This document shows positions 1-6,824 of a stretch of 12,518 bases of DNA, one piece after another. Within the stretch, counting starts at the first letter, position 1; the number at the start of each line of letters is the position of its first letter. The translations under genes and the position numbers were made by a program. The stretch is from DATJLQ01 sp035509415 (GTDB taxonomy: Bacteria; Pseudomonadota; Alphaproteobacteria; JACZXZ01), in contig DATJLQ010000042.1 of assembly GCA_035509415.1 (NCBI GenBank), forward strand, positions 1 to 12,518, in the 5' to 3' direction. The notes beneath the pieces are model-generated. The model had not been told where the DNA came from. It was given only the letters and a program-made list of their open reading frames with translations, and searched no databases.

Positions 1-825
1 CGCCTCCTCCTTCGAGCGCATCTCGCGCGTCTCGCCGCGCTTCGAATCGAACAGGCGCGTCTGCTGCGCGACGGCACCCCCCGCCTCGATGAGGTCGACC
101 TGGCGCCGCGATTCGTACTCGATCGCCTGCTGGACGAAGCGGATCGAGTTCACGTTCTTGATCTCGCAACGCGTGCCGAGCGGCCCGCCGGGCTTCCGCA
201 CCGAGACGTTCACGTCGGCGCGCATGGAGCCTTCCTCCATGTTGCCGTCGCAGGTGCCGAGATAACGCAGGATCGAGCGCAGCTTCCGCAGATACGCACC
301 CGCCTCCTCGGCCGAGCGCATGTCGGGCTTGGAAACGATCTCCATGAGGGCGACGCCCGCGCGGTTCAGATCGACGAAGGTGCGCTTCGGGTCCTGGTCG
401 TGGAGGCTCTTGCCCGCGTCCTGCTCGAGATGGAGGCGCTCGATGCCGATCTCGCGGCTCGTGCCGTCGGGAAGATCGATCGCGATCCTGCCCTCGCCGA
501 CGACGGGCTGCTTGTACTGCGAGATCTGATAGCCGGCCGGAAGATCGGCGTAGAAGTAGTTCTTGCGGTCGAACACGGAGCGGAGATTGATCTTGGCGTC
601 GAGCCCGAGCCCGGTGCGCACCGCCTGCTCGACGCAATGGCCGTTGATCACCGGCAGCATGCCCGGCATGGCGGCATCGACGAACGAGACCTGGGCGTTC
701 GGCTCGGCGCCGAATTCGGTCGCGGCACCCGAGAACAGCTTCGCCTGCGAGACCACCTGGGCATGGACCTCGAGGCCGATCACGATCTCCCACTCGCCCG
801 TCTTGCCCGGGATCAGGTCCGACAT
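1..825 (-). CDS. gatB: GatB, Asp/Glu-tRNA amidotransferase subunit B (3' end cut by window edge)
   Basis: GatB is the tRNA-binding kinase subunit of GatCAB. It phosphorylates the misacylated Glu-tRNA(Gln) or Asp-tRNA(Asn), and ammonia from GatA then amidates it in the cytoplasm. Seen in sequence: translation of the minus strand starts MSDLIPGKTGEWEIVIGLEV and carries the family motifs GLEVHAQV (residues 17-24), DRKNYFYADLPAGYQISQY (near 88-106), HLEQDAGKS and EEGSMRADVNVSV. Only the first 275 codons are present; full GatB is usually about 480 residues, so roughly 40% lies beyond base 1. The ATG lies 2 nt after the gatA stop, with a GGGAGG Shine-Dalgarno in the last gatA codons, so the two genes are probably translationally coupled. 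No stop or frameshift is visible. Identification is firm. Confidence 0.97.
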   Translation of the reverse strand, partial: MSDLIPGKTGEWEIVIGLEVHAQVVSQAKLFSGAATEFGAEPNAQVSFVDAAMPGMLPVINGHCVEQAVRTGLGLDAKINLRSVFDRKNYFYADLPAGYQISQYKQPVVGEGRIAIDLPDGTSREIGIERLHLEQDAGKSLHDQDPKRTFVDLNRAGVALMEIVSKPDMRSAEEAGAYLRKLRSILRYLGTCDGNMEEGSMRADVNVSVRKPGGPLGTRCEIKNVNSIRFVQQAIEYESRRQVDLIEAGGAVAQQTRLFDSKRGETREMRSKEEA

Positions 826-827
826 GC

Positions 828-2306
828 TCACGCCCTCCCGGCGACGAAGGCGGGCAAGGCCTTGAAGCCCGCCGCCTTCTCGATCGCGGCGGCCACACCC
901 AACACCGTCTCCTCGTCGAAGGCGCGGCCGATCACCTGGAGCCCGAGCGGCAAGCCGTCGGCCGAAAGACCCGCCGGCACCGAGCAGCCGGGCAAGCCCG
1001 CGAGATTGACCGTCACCGTGAATACGTCGTTGAGGTACATCGAAATCGGATCGTCCATCTTCTCGCCGAGCGCGAAGGCGGCGCTGGGGGCGGTCGGGGT
1101 CAGGATCGCGTCGACTTTCCCGAAGGCTTCGGTGAAATCGTTGCGGATCAGCGCGCGCACGCGTTGGGCCTTCAGATAATAGGCGTCGTAATAGCCCGCC
1201 GAGAGCACGTAGGTGCCGATCATGACGCGCCGCCGCACCTCGCGCCCGAAGCCCTCGGCGCGCGTGTTCTCGTACATGTCGATCAGATCATCGCCCGGCA
1301 CGCGGAGGCCGAAGCGCACGCCGTCATACCGCGCGAGGTTCGAGGAGGCCTCGGCGGGCGCGATGATGTAGTAGGTCGCGAGCGCGTATTTGGTGTGCGG
1401 GAGGCTGATCTCGACCGCCTCCGCACCCGCGGCCCGGAGCCAAGCGAGCCCGTCCTGCCACAGTCGCTCGATCTCCGCCGGCATGCCGGCCACGCGATAT
1501 TCCTTGGGGATTCCGATCTTGAGCCCCTTGAGGCTTCGAGCCAGCGCCGCCTCGTAGTCCGGCACGGGCTTGTCGATCGAGGTCGAATCCTTGGCATCGT
1601 GTCCCGCCATCGCACCCAGCATGATCGCCGCGTCGCGCACGGTACGCGTCATCGGCCCCGCCTGGTCGAGGGAGGACGCGAAGGCGACGATGCCCCAACG
1701 CGAGCAACGCCCGTAGGTCGGCTTCAACCCGACGAGCCCGCAAAAGGACGCAGGCTGGCGGATCGAGCCGCCCGTGTCGGTACCCGTCGCGGCGAGCGCC
1801 GCGCGCGCCGCCACCGCGGCCGCCGAGCCGCCCGAGCTTCCGCCCGGCACCAGCGGACGATTGTCGCCCTTGCGCCGCCACGGGTTCTCGACCGCGCCGT
1901 AGTAGCTCGTCATGTTGGACGAGCCCATGGCGAACTCGTCGAGATTGGTCTTCCCCAGCATCACCGCCCCCGCGCGCCAAAGATTGGCCGTCACGGTCGA
2001 TTCGTATTGCGGCTTGAAGCCGTCGAGGATGTGGGATGCCGCGGTCGTGAGCACGCCCTCGGTGCAGAAGAGATCCTTGATCGCGACCGGAAGCCCCTCG
2101 AGCGCCCCCGCGGCACCCCGCGCGAGGCGCGCGTCCGACGCATCGGCCATGGCGAGCGCCGCCTCGGGCGTCTCGGTGATGAAGGCCTTCAAGGGACGCG
2201 CGGCCTCGACCGCCGCGACGTGCGCCGCCGCCAGCTCGCGCGCCGAGAAACGCCTCGCGCGCAAGCCGTCGCGCGCCTCGGCGAGGGTGAGGCCGGTCAA
2301 CGTCAT
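828..2306 (-). CDS. gatA: GatA, glutamyl-tRNA(Gln) amidotransferase subunit A
   Basis: GatA is the glutaminase subunit of GatCAB; it releases ammonia from glutamine and channels it to GatB. The 492-residue length is normal for the family. The amidase-signature region is intact: Lys77 in VAIKD, the Gly/Ser-rich loop VPGGSSGGS (153-161) with Ser157, and the nucleophile Ser181 in GTDTGGSIRQPA form the expected Ser-cisSer-Lys triad, by analogy with the known GatA structure. NLDEFAMGSSN (121-131) and the C-terminal NLAGLPGCSVPAG segment are also typical. The start is 3 nt after the gatC stop and the stop is 2 nt before gatB, so this is a tight gatC-gatA-gatB operon. Long open frames on the opposite strand here are composition shadows. 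A general amidase is a remote alternative, but the operon excludes it in practice. Confidence 0.98.
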   Translation of the reverse strand: MTLTGLTLAEARDGLRARRFSARELAAAHVAAVEAARPLKAFITETPEAALAMADASDARLARGAAGALEGLPVAIKDLFCTEGVLTTAASHILDGFKPQYESTVTANLWRAGAVMLGKTNLDEFAMGSSNMTSYYGAVENPWRRKGDNRPLVPGGSSGGSAAAVAARAALAATGTDTGGSIRQPASFCGLVGLKPTYGRCSRWGIVAFASSLDQAGPMTRTVRDAAIMLGAMAGHDAKDSTSIDKPVPDYEAALARSLKGLKIGIPKEYRVAGMPAEIERLWQDGLAWLRAAGAEAVEISLPHTKYALATYYIIAPAEASSNLARYDGVRFGLRVPGDDLIDMYENTRAEGFGREVRRRVMIGTYVLSAGYYDAYYLKAQRVRALIRNDFTEAFGKVDAILTPTAPSAAFALGEKMDDPISMYLNDVFTVTVNLAGLPGCSVPAGLSADGLPLGLQVIGRAFDEETVLGVAAAIEKAAGFKALPAFVAGRA

Positions 2307-2309
2307 GGC

Positions 2310-2597
2310 CTACTCGACCACCTTGGGCACGGCGAAGAAGCCCTGGCTGCCCTCGGGCGCGTTGGCGACGATCTTCTCCGGGTAGCCGCCGTCGGTGATC
2401 TTGTCCGCGCGCCAGGGGAGCTTGGCGTCGACCGTGGAGGCGAGCGGGGCGACCGTCGAGGTGTCGACCTCGTTGAGCTGCTCGATCCAATCGAGGATGG
2501 TCGAGAGCTCGGCCGCGAGCGGGGCGACCTCGTCGTCCTTCAATTTGATGCGCGCGAGACGCGCGATCTTGCGTACCGTTGCGGCGTCGACGGACAT
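2310..2597 (-). CDS. gatC: GatC, glutamyl-tRNA(Gln) amidotransferase subunit C
   Basis: GatC is the small subunit that wraps around GatA and stabilises the GatA-GatB complex. The protein has 95 residues, the usual family length. Seen in sequence: an N-terminal helical part with VRKIARLARIKL (8-19) and ELSTILDWIEQLNEVDTS (30-47), then the loop LASTVDAKLPWRADKITDG, which resembles the characteristic extended GatC tail with its conserved RxD (R63-D65), and a closing PKVVE. It is the first gene of gatC-gatA-gatB. An AGG lies a few bases upstream of the ATG (CAGGTCCATG), a modest ribosome-binding site. The spacer to the upstream lipoprotein stop is 74 nt, so gatCAB could either have its own promoter there or receive read-through from the lipoprotein operon. 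Confidence 0.96.
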   Translation of the reverse strand: MSVDAATVRKIARLARIKLKDDEVAPLAAELSTILDWIEQLNEVDTSTVAPLASTVDAKLPWRADKITDGGYPEKIVANAPEGSQGFFAVPKVVE

Positions 2598-2671
2598 GGA
2601 CCTGACCGGAATCGGGGCCGGAAAGGCCGGGAAGGTAGCACCCGCCCCGGCCGGCCCGCAAGGCTAAGGGT

Positions 2672-3646
2672 CTAATGTCCGGTCTTCGCCTTCAATGCCG
2701 CGATCTTCGCCTCGATCGCGGGCCGGTCGGGCGCGCTCGGCGTCGCGCGCAAATAGGTCTCGAAGGCGAAGCGCGCCTCGTCGCTGTGGCCGAGCCGCTC
2801 GTCGAGGGCGCCGAGATTGTACCAGGCATCGCTCCACCAGGGCGACGCCGCGAGCGCCTTCTGATATTCGAGGCGCGCATTGTCGAAGTCGGCCTGGGTC
2901 TTGGCACCTTTGATCGCGGCGGCCGCGGCGTCCACGTGGTGGAGCGCATCGGCCGTCGGCGCCGGCGCGGGGCGCATCTTGAGGGCGTCGTCGATCGCGC
3001 GGTCGAGCACGGCCGCCGCGTCGGCGAGGTGCGCCGGATATTTCCCGAGCAGCGTCGTGTAGCTCGTCATCGCGGCCGAGAGGTCGCCGCGCTGCTCGGC
3101 CGCCGCACCCGCGGCAAGGGCCGCGTCCAACTCCGCCTTCGGGATCGCGGGCGCGGCCGGCTTGCCGGCCGAGACGGCGCCCGCGCATTGGGCCGCGACG
3201 AGGTGCATGTCCTTGACCTCGGAGGCGCCCGTGTTGGCGTCGACCGGGTTGATCTCGAACCCCGCCAAGCTCGGATCCATGCGCAGATAGATCGACTGCC
3301 CCGGGGCGATGCTGAAAAAGGCAGGCTTCGACACGTACTCGGTGCCCCAGAGCGCGTGGCTGCCGGGCGTCACGTCGCAATAGAACGCGCCGTTGAGCTG
3401 GGCCGGCGCCACCGGCGAGGTGTCGAGGATCACGGTCGGCGTTCCGGCCGAGCCCACGTAATTGTAGGGGCGGTAGAAGAAAATACGCGCCCGATCCGAC
3501 GCCACGGGCGGGATCGACGCCGCCGCTTGCTGGAGCGTCGGGCCTGTCGCCATCTGACCGCAACCGCCTAGCGTCAAGAGTGCCAAGAGCGGCAATGCGA
3601 GCGCCACAGCCGCAAGCTTCCGTTCCCCCGTCATGGGATCGTGCAT
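2672..3646 (-). CDS. Predicted lipoprotein with DUF2846-like domain and C-terminal TPR-like helices
   Basis: This 324-residue protein is predicted to be lipid-anchored in the envelope. The N terminus is a lipoprotein signal: basic residues, a hydrophobic core and the lipobox LGGC, with Cys29 as the acylated residue. Residues about 50-150 (RARIFFYRPYNYVGS, VILD, GAFYCDVTPGSHAL) resemble the DUF2846 lipoprotein domain, a family without a known function. Residues about 175-215 and 250-320 are helical repeats of TPR type (ARLEYQKALAASPWWSDAW, then NLGALDERLG and ARFAFETYLRATP). The start at 3646 is chosen because TTGGGGGAAT lies 5-14 nt upstream; a later in-frame ATG (Met5) lacks such a site. It follows the 667-residue secreted protein after 25 nt on the same strand and is probably co-transcribed. 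The role is unknown; the TPR part suggests a binding partner. Confidence 0.85.
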   Translation of the reverse strand: MHDPMTGERKLAAVALALPLLALLTLGGCGQMATGPTLQQAAASIPPVASDRARIFFYRPYNYVGSAGTPTVILDTSPVAPAQLNGAFYCDVTPGSHALWGTEYVSKPAFFSIAPGQSIYLRMDPSLAGFEINPVDANTGASEVKDMHLVAAQCAGAVSAGKPAAPAIPKAELDAALAAGAAAEQRGDLSAAMTSYTTLLGKYPAHLADAAAVLDRAIDDALKMRPAPAPTADALHHVDAAAAAIKGAKTQADFDNARLEYQKALAASPWWSDAWYNLGALDERLGHSDEARFAFETYLRATPSAPDRPAIEAKIAALKAKTGH

Positions 3647-3671
3647 CGTGATTCCCCCAATGGAATGTTCG

Positions 3672-5675
3672 TTACGCCGCCGTCGCGCAGACGCGGGTCA
3701 ACGGGCTGACGTTTTTCGCCCGCGCCTCGGCCGCTTTCAATTGCTTGACCGCGTCGTCCATTTTTTCGCGCAGTTTCTTCATGGCCTCGCTGTACGCCGC
3801 CGATTGGCGGTCGAGCTCGGCGAGCTCGTGCATGTTGAGAAGCTGGCTGCCGAGATCGGTTCCCGCGTCCACGAGCGAGCTCAACGCCGTCTCGAATTCG
3901 CCGTAACCCGACCCGATCTTGAGCGCCTTCTGCACGGCCCGATTGCCGAGACCGACGTCGAGCGCCAGCTTGGCAGTGCTCCAAAACGCTTCCGAAACGG
4001 TTTCGCTGTTCGCGATCTCCCAGTCGCCATGGATTTTGTCGACCAAGTCCGCCGGCTTGACCCATTTCTCGCTCAGCAGCTTAAGCTTCTCCTTCTGCTT
4101 TTCGAGCGCGCCGAGGACGATGTCGTCCTGCTGGCGCACGTCGGTGCTGGCCGCGACGCTGCGCTCGATTTCGGCGGCTTGGCCTTCGTCGTTCGCGAGC
4201 TTCTGCAGGGCGGCGCGGATTTCGTCCCGCTCGGCCTGATCGTTGAGCGCATTGATGCGCTTGTTCATGACCTCCTCGATCTCCCGATCGATGCTGTCAA
4301 GCTGGTGCGCGTTGTGCACGTCGAACAGCCCGACCGTCGCGCCATAGAGATGCCACCAAGCCTCGTTGCTGGTCTTGCCGACTTCCGCCAGCCACTCGGC
4401 GCGCTCGGGGCCGGTCTCGGCCATCAGCGCATTCATGCGCCGAAGGGCGGTGCCGAGCGCGGCGATTTCGTGGTGCAGCTCGGCGATGCTCTTGCACGAT
4501 CGCGCCTTCAAGGCCTTGCGTTCCGCATCGATGGTGTCGCGCGTGACGAAGGCGACCTGTGTCGGGCTGCGCAGAACCGTTGGCGCCGTATTGTCGCTCG
4601 GCAGCGCCACCGGCGCGGCACTGCCCTGGCTACCGCCGGCCGTGTCGAACGGCACGCGCGCGTTGGCGCTGAGTGCCTCGTCGGATTCGCCCGCACCCGC
4701 GCCGGAGGCGCTCGCGTCCGCCACTTGGACGCCCGAGCCGCAGGGGCCGGTCTGAACGTCAACCTGATTGTCGCCCATGGGCCCCGAGGTGACGCTGTAG
4801 CCGACGATCTGGGTGCAGGGCACGGCTGCACCGCCGTTGCCGCCCGCAGACGCAAGGCCCGCGCCGAGCGCGCCTACGCCGGCTGCGGCGGGTGTCGCCA
4901 TGGTGCTGCCGCTCGGGCCGACGGCGCCGGACGGGCCCACGGGACCATTCGTGCCCATGGGATGGAGGGTCAGCCGCGGAATGCAATTCGTCGGTTGGTT
5001 CGCCGCGGCGCAAAGCTGGTTCGCCGCGGTTTGGTCGCTCTGTCCGGTGCCCGAGGGTTGCGCCCCCGACGACGCGCCGCCGATGGGACGCATGCCGCCC
5101 AAGAGCGCCGACTTTTCCGCCTCGACCGGATTTGCGGGCACGCTCACGCCCGCCCCCGAGATCGCTTGCGCGTTGCCCATGTCGGCGCCGATCGGACGCA
5201 AGTCGCCCAAGAGCGCGCTGCGGTCGGCCGAGATCAGGTCGGCACCGCCGGCGTCGCTGCCGATCGGGCGCAATTGGTCGAGCAGCGACGTGCGCTGCTG
5301 GTCGGTCACGAAATTGTCGGCCGGCGGATTCCACGCGGGCGAATAGGTCGTGTAGCCGCCGAGGTTGGCCGGATGGGTTGCGGGCGCCGTTGCGGCGGGC
5401 GCCGAGGCCGCGGTCGACTCCTGCATCGATTCCAGCATGCTGAAGAAAGTCATGCCCATGCTGAACGCGTTCATGGCATTGCCCATGCCATTGAAGCCGC
5501 CCATCCCGCCGCCACCGGTACTCGGCATGGCCGGCGTCCCGATGCAGCCGGCGCCCAATCCGGCCGCGGCGCAAAGCTGGTTCGCGGCCTGCGCGAGGGC
5601 GGGCGGCGACCGGCCCAGGGTCGACAAAAGGGAGGCGACCAAAATCGCAGACGTGAAGACGCCTTTGTTCCGCAT
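3672..5675 (-). CDS. Unrecognised secreted protein (667 aa) with Cys-containing repeats, RPIG repeats and coiled-coil C-terminal half
   Basis: I do not recognise the family. Residues 1-29 form a Sec signal peptide (MRNKGVFTSAILVASLLSTL, cleavage after ALA). The secreted part is modular: two ANQLCAAA...CI motifs (31-45 and 218-232); a Gly/Met-rich stretch (54-84); three SxLLxx[LM]RPIG motifs (130-139, 153-163, 189-199); a short collagen-like GPVGPSGAVGPSG segment (244-256); low-complexity Ala/Gly/Ser; and from about 380 to 655 a charged, helical, probably coiled-coil region. Seven further cysteines or cysteine pairs are scattered, fitting an oxidised compartment. The start is debatable: TTG at 5687, ATG at 5678 or ATG at 5675. 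I prefer 5675 because GGGGG then sits 5 nt upstream. Composition appears less GC-rich than its neighbours, which hints at an accessory gene. It lies 25 nt before the lipoprotein and probably forms an operon with it. Confidence 0.85.
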   Translation of the reverse strand: MRNKGVFTSAILVASLLSTLGRSPPALAQAANQLCAAAGLGAGCIGTPAMPSTGGGGMGGFNGMGNAMNAFSMGMTFFSMLESMQESTAASAPAATAPATHPANLGGYTTYSPAWNPPADNFVTDQQRTSLLDQLRPIGSDAGGADLISADRSALLGDLRPIGADMGNAQAISGAGVSVPANPVEAEKSALLGGMRPIGGASSGAQPSGTGQSDQTAANQLCAAANQPTNCIPRLTLHPMGTNGPVGPSGAVGPSGSTMATPAAAGVGALGAGLASAGGNGGAAVPCTQIVGYSVTSGPMGDNQVDVQTGPCGSGVQVADASASGAGAGESDEALSANARVPFDTAGGSQGSAAPVALPSDNTAPTVLRSPTQVAFVTRDTIDAERKALKARSCKSIAELHHEIAALGTALRRMNALMAETGPERAEWLAEVGKTSNEAWWHLYGATVGLFDVHNAHQLDSIDREIEEVMNKRINALNDQAERDEIRAALQKLANDEGQAAEIERSVAASTDVRQQDDIVLGALEKQKEKLKLLSEKWVKPADLVDKIHGDWEIANSETVSEAFWSTAKLALDVGLGNRAVQKALKIGSGYGEFETALSSLVDAGTDLGSQLLNMHELAELDRQSAAYSEAMKKLREKMDDAVKQLKAAEARAKNVSPLTRVCATAA
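5002..5585. repeat. Internal direct repeats of the secreted-protein gene
   Basis: A perfect 23-bp direct repeat occurs at 5002-5024 and 5563-5585; it encodes the ANQLCAAA motif in both places. Between the two copies, three related segments at 5079-5111, 5187-5219 and 5259-5288 encode the SxLLxx[LM]RPIG motif, 72 and 108 nt apart. A 13-bp repeat (4996-5008 and 5017-5029) lies within the second Cys motif. The pattern points to intragenic duplication of both modules. Confidence 0.8.
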
Positions 5676-5687
5676 CATGGCCCCCAA

Positions 5688-5820
5688 GACATGACCAAAT
5701 TGGAACTTAGCGGGTGAAGGTCAGCTAGCCGACGTTACGACAAGCACTTTTGGTATTGTGCAATTTAACATCCCGCAAGGCCGTCGACAACGCATGCCCG
5801 CGTCGGACCGGGCGCGACGC
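5688..5820 (-). promoter_or_regulatory. AT-richer leader and probable promoter zone of the secreted-protein gene
   Basis: This 133-nt spacer separates the methyltransferase stop from the secreted-protein start. The stretch at about 5735-5775 is clearly AT-richer than the surroundings. On the minus strand it contains TTGCAC followed 17 nt later by TCGTAA, a weak match to a sigma-70 pair. No clear hairpin plus T-run was found for the methyltransferase. The promoter assignment is by position and composition only. Confidence 0.3.
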
Positions 5821-6402
5821 TCAGGGGTGCCGCGGTCGCGCGATGCGCCACACCGTCGCCGGCGGCAGATTGAGCCAGGCGGTGCCGACCGGCCGCGCCT
5901 CGAATCCGTGGCGCTCGATGAGCGGGCGCGGAATGGGACAGCGCGGTCCATAGGTGAATTGGATCAAGACCCCCTGGGGGCCGAGCACCGACAGGGCCTG
6001 GTCGACGATGCCGCGCGCAACGGCCGGCGGCATGGAGAGAAGCGGCAGGCTCGACACCACGGCATCGACCTCGGCGATCCGGTCGCGCGCGAGACAGTGC
6101 CCGAGCCGGCCCGCATCTTCGTGCCGGACGTCGAGCTTCGGGAATTGCGCCTTGAGCCAGCGGTAAAGCTCTTCCTCTCGCTCCACCAGGATCAGGCGCC
6201 CGGGCGCGATGCCGGCCTCGAGAAGCGCCTTCGTGATCGCGCCGGTGCCGGGGCCGAGCTCGACCACGGGGCCGGCTCCGCGCGGGTCCACCTGATGCGC
6301 CATGAGACGGCCGAGCGCCGGCCCGCTCGGAGCCACGGCGCCGATGCGCAATGGCGCGCGCACCCAGCGTCGCAAGAAGAGCCTGTCCTGTTTCGCGAGC
6401 AT
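5821..6402 (-). CDS. Class I SAM-dependent methyltransferase, PmtA-like phospholipid N-methyltransferase
   Basis: The protein probably methylates phosphatidylethanolamine toward phosphatidylcholine at the inner face of the membrane, as PmtA enzymes of alphaproteobacteria do. Seen in sequence: FLRRWVRAPLRIGAVAPSGPAL (residues 9-30) resembles the PmtA N terminus; VVELGPGTGAITKALLEAGI (46-65) is SAM motif I; LILVEREEEL (70-79) is motif II; VVSSLPLLSMP (115-125) is the motif IV region; and AWLNLPPATVWRI closes the fold as in that family. Length is 193 residues, normal for PmtA-type enzymes. The open frame reaches back to 6555, but ATG 6402 is chosen because GAGG lies 6 nt upstream and the extra 51 residues are low-complexity Arg/Ala/Gly. 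Related rRNA adenine dimethylases are the main alternative. It is the most upstream gene of the minus-strand series. Confidence 0.85.
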   Translation of the reverse strand: MLAKQDRLFLRRWVRAPLRIGAVAPSGPALGRLMAHQVDPRGAGPVVELGPGTGAITKALLEAGIAPGRLILVEREEELYRWLKAQFPKLDVRHEDAGRLGHCLARDRIAEVDAVVSSLPLLSMPPAVARGIVDQALSVLGPQGVLIQFTYGPRCPIPRPLIERHGFEARPVGTAWLNLPPATVWRIARPRHP

Positions 6403-6809
6403 CTGGACCCTCGATCGCCGGAAGCGGCGGCCCGGACGGGCCGCCCGATAGGTGCGGGCGGCGGCACCGGCTGCTTCCCCGGAAGCGCCTTCGTTACCCA
6501 ACCGACCCGAAGTCTCAATACTCCTGCAATGTGACAGCTTCCAGCCTCTTGTCATCGAGCCCCGGCCAAATCCGAGACTCAGGTGACCCGAGAGCTAGCT
6601 GTCCCGAGACCTGATCGATCCGAGATCTGGCCGGCCCGAGATCTGGCCGATCCGAGATCCGGCCGGCCCGAGACCTAGTCGACCAGAGACCTGGGCTTGC
6701 CCGGAACCGGCCTTGCCGGAGCGAGGCCGGCCGGCGTATCCATCGCCCCATGGCTTTACCGCCCAAGGCTCCATCGTCCAAGGCTCCATCGTCCAAGGCT
6801 CCATCGTCC
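6403..6809. other. Divergent spacer between the methyltransferase and ruvX, largely tandem repeats
   Basis: This roughly 400-nt region holds no convincing gene. From 6403 to about 6510 it is GC-rich and open on the minus strand as an unsupported N-terminal extension of the methyltransferase. From about 6511 to 6556 it is AT-richer and is the likeliest place for divergent promoters, but I cannot name a convincing -35/-10 pair. From 6556 to the ruvX start it consists almost wholly of two tandem arrays, listed separately. Confidence 0.6.
6572..6731. repeat. Tandem array of about ten 16-bp units in exact phase
   Basis: Units begin at 6572 and every 16 nt thereafter (6588, 6604, 6620, 6636, 6652, 6668, 6684, 6700, 6716). 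Consensus is CCGAGAYCTGGCCGRY. Units 1-7 all begin CCGAGA; unit 8 begins CAGAGA; units 9 and 10 are degenerate (CCCGGAACC..., CCGGAGCGAGGCCGGC). The best units are 4 to 6. A further degraded unit may precede at 6556. The 16-bp period does not preserve a reading frame, so this is a non-coding minisatellite or an iteron-like binding array between divergent genes. Confidence 0.88.
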
Positions 6810-6824
6810 ATGGCTTCACGGCCG
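6733..6824. repeat. 15-bp tandem array overlapping the ruvX start region
   Basis: Three perfect copies of AAGGCTCCATCGTCC occupy 6765-6809. They are bracketed by degenerate units ATGGCTTTACCGCCC (6750-6764) and ATGGCTTCACGGCCG (6810-6824), and an older copy ending TCCATCGCCCC precedes at 6733-6749. The outer units carry ATG where the perfect units carry AAG, so the array contains duplicated start-codon-like units. In the ruvX frame the repeat encodes KAPSS. The 15-bp period keeps the frame. Confidence 0.88.

Noticed and set aside
2598..2671. Intrinsic terminator between the lipoprotein and gatC
   Set aside because: A 7-bp GGCCGGG/CCCGGCC pairing is possible on the minus strand, but the loop is about 14 nt and no T-run follows, so it is not called.
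1164..2675. 503-codon plus-strand open frame opposite gatA and gatC
   Set aside because: It is antisense to unmistakable gatA/gatC and is dominated by Arg, Gly and His without recognisable motifs.
3633..5717. 694-codon plus-strand open frame opposite the secreted-protein gene
   Set aside because: The minus-strand frame has a signal peptide, a ribosome-binding site, repeated motifs and coiled-coil character; the plus-strand translation is Arg/Val/Ala-rich without domains, as is typical of antisense frames in high-GC DNA.
6403..6555. 51-residue N-terminal extension of the methyltransferase
   Set aside because: The extension is Arg/Ala/Gly-rich and lacks family similarity, while ATG 6402 has a good ribosome-binding site and gives the normal length.
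6572..6731. CRISPR array
   Set aside because: Units of 16 bp abut without spacers and no cas genes are near, so this is a plain tandem repeat.
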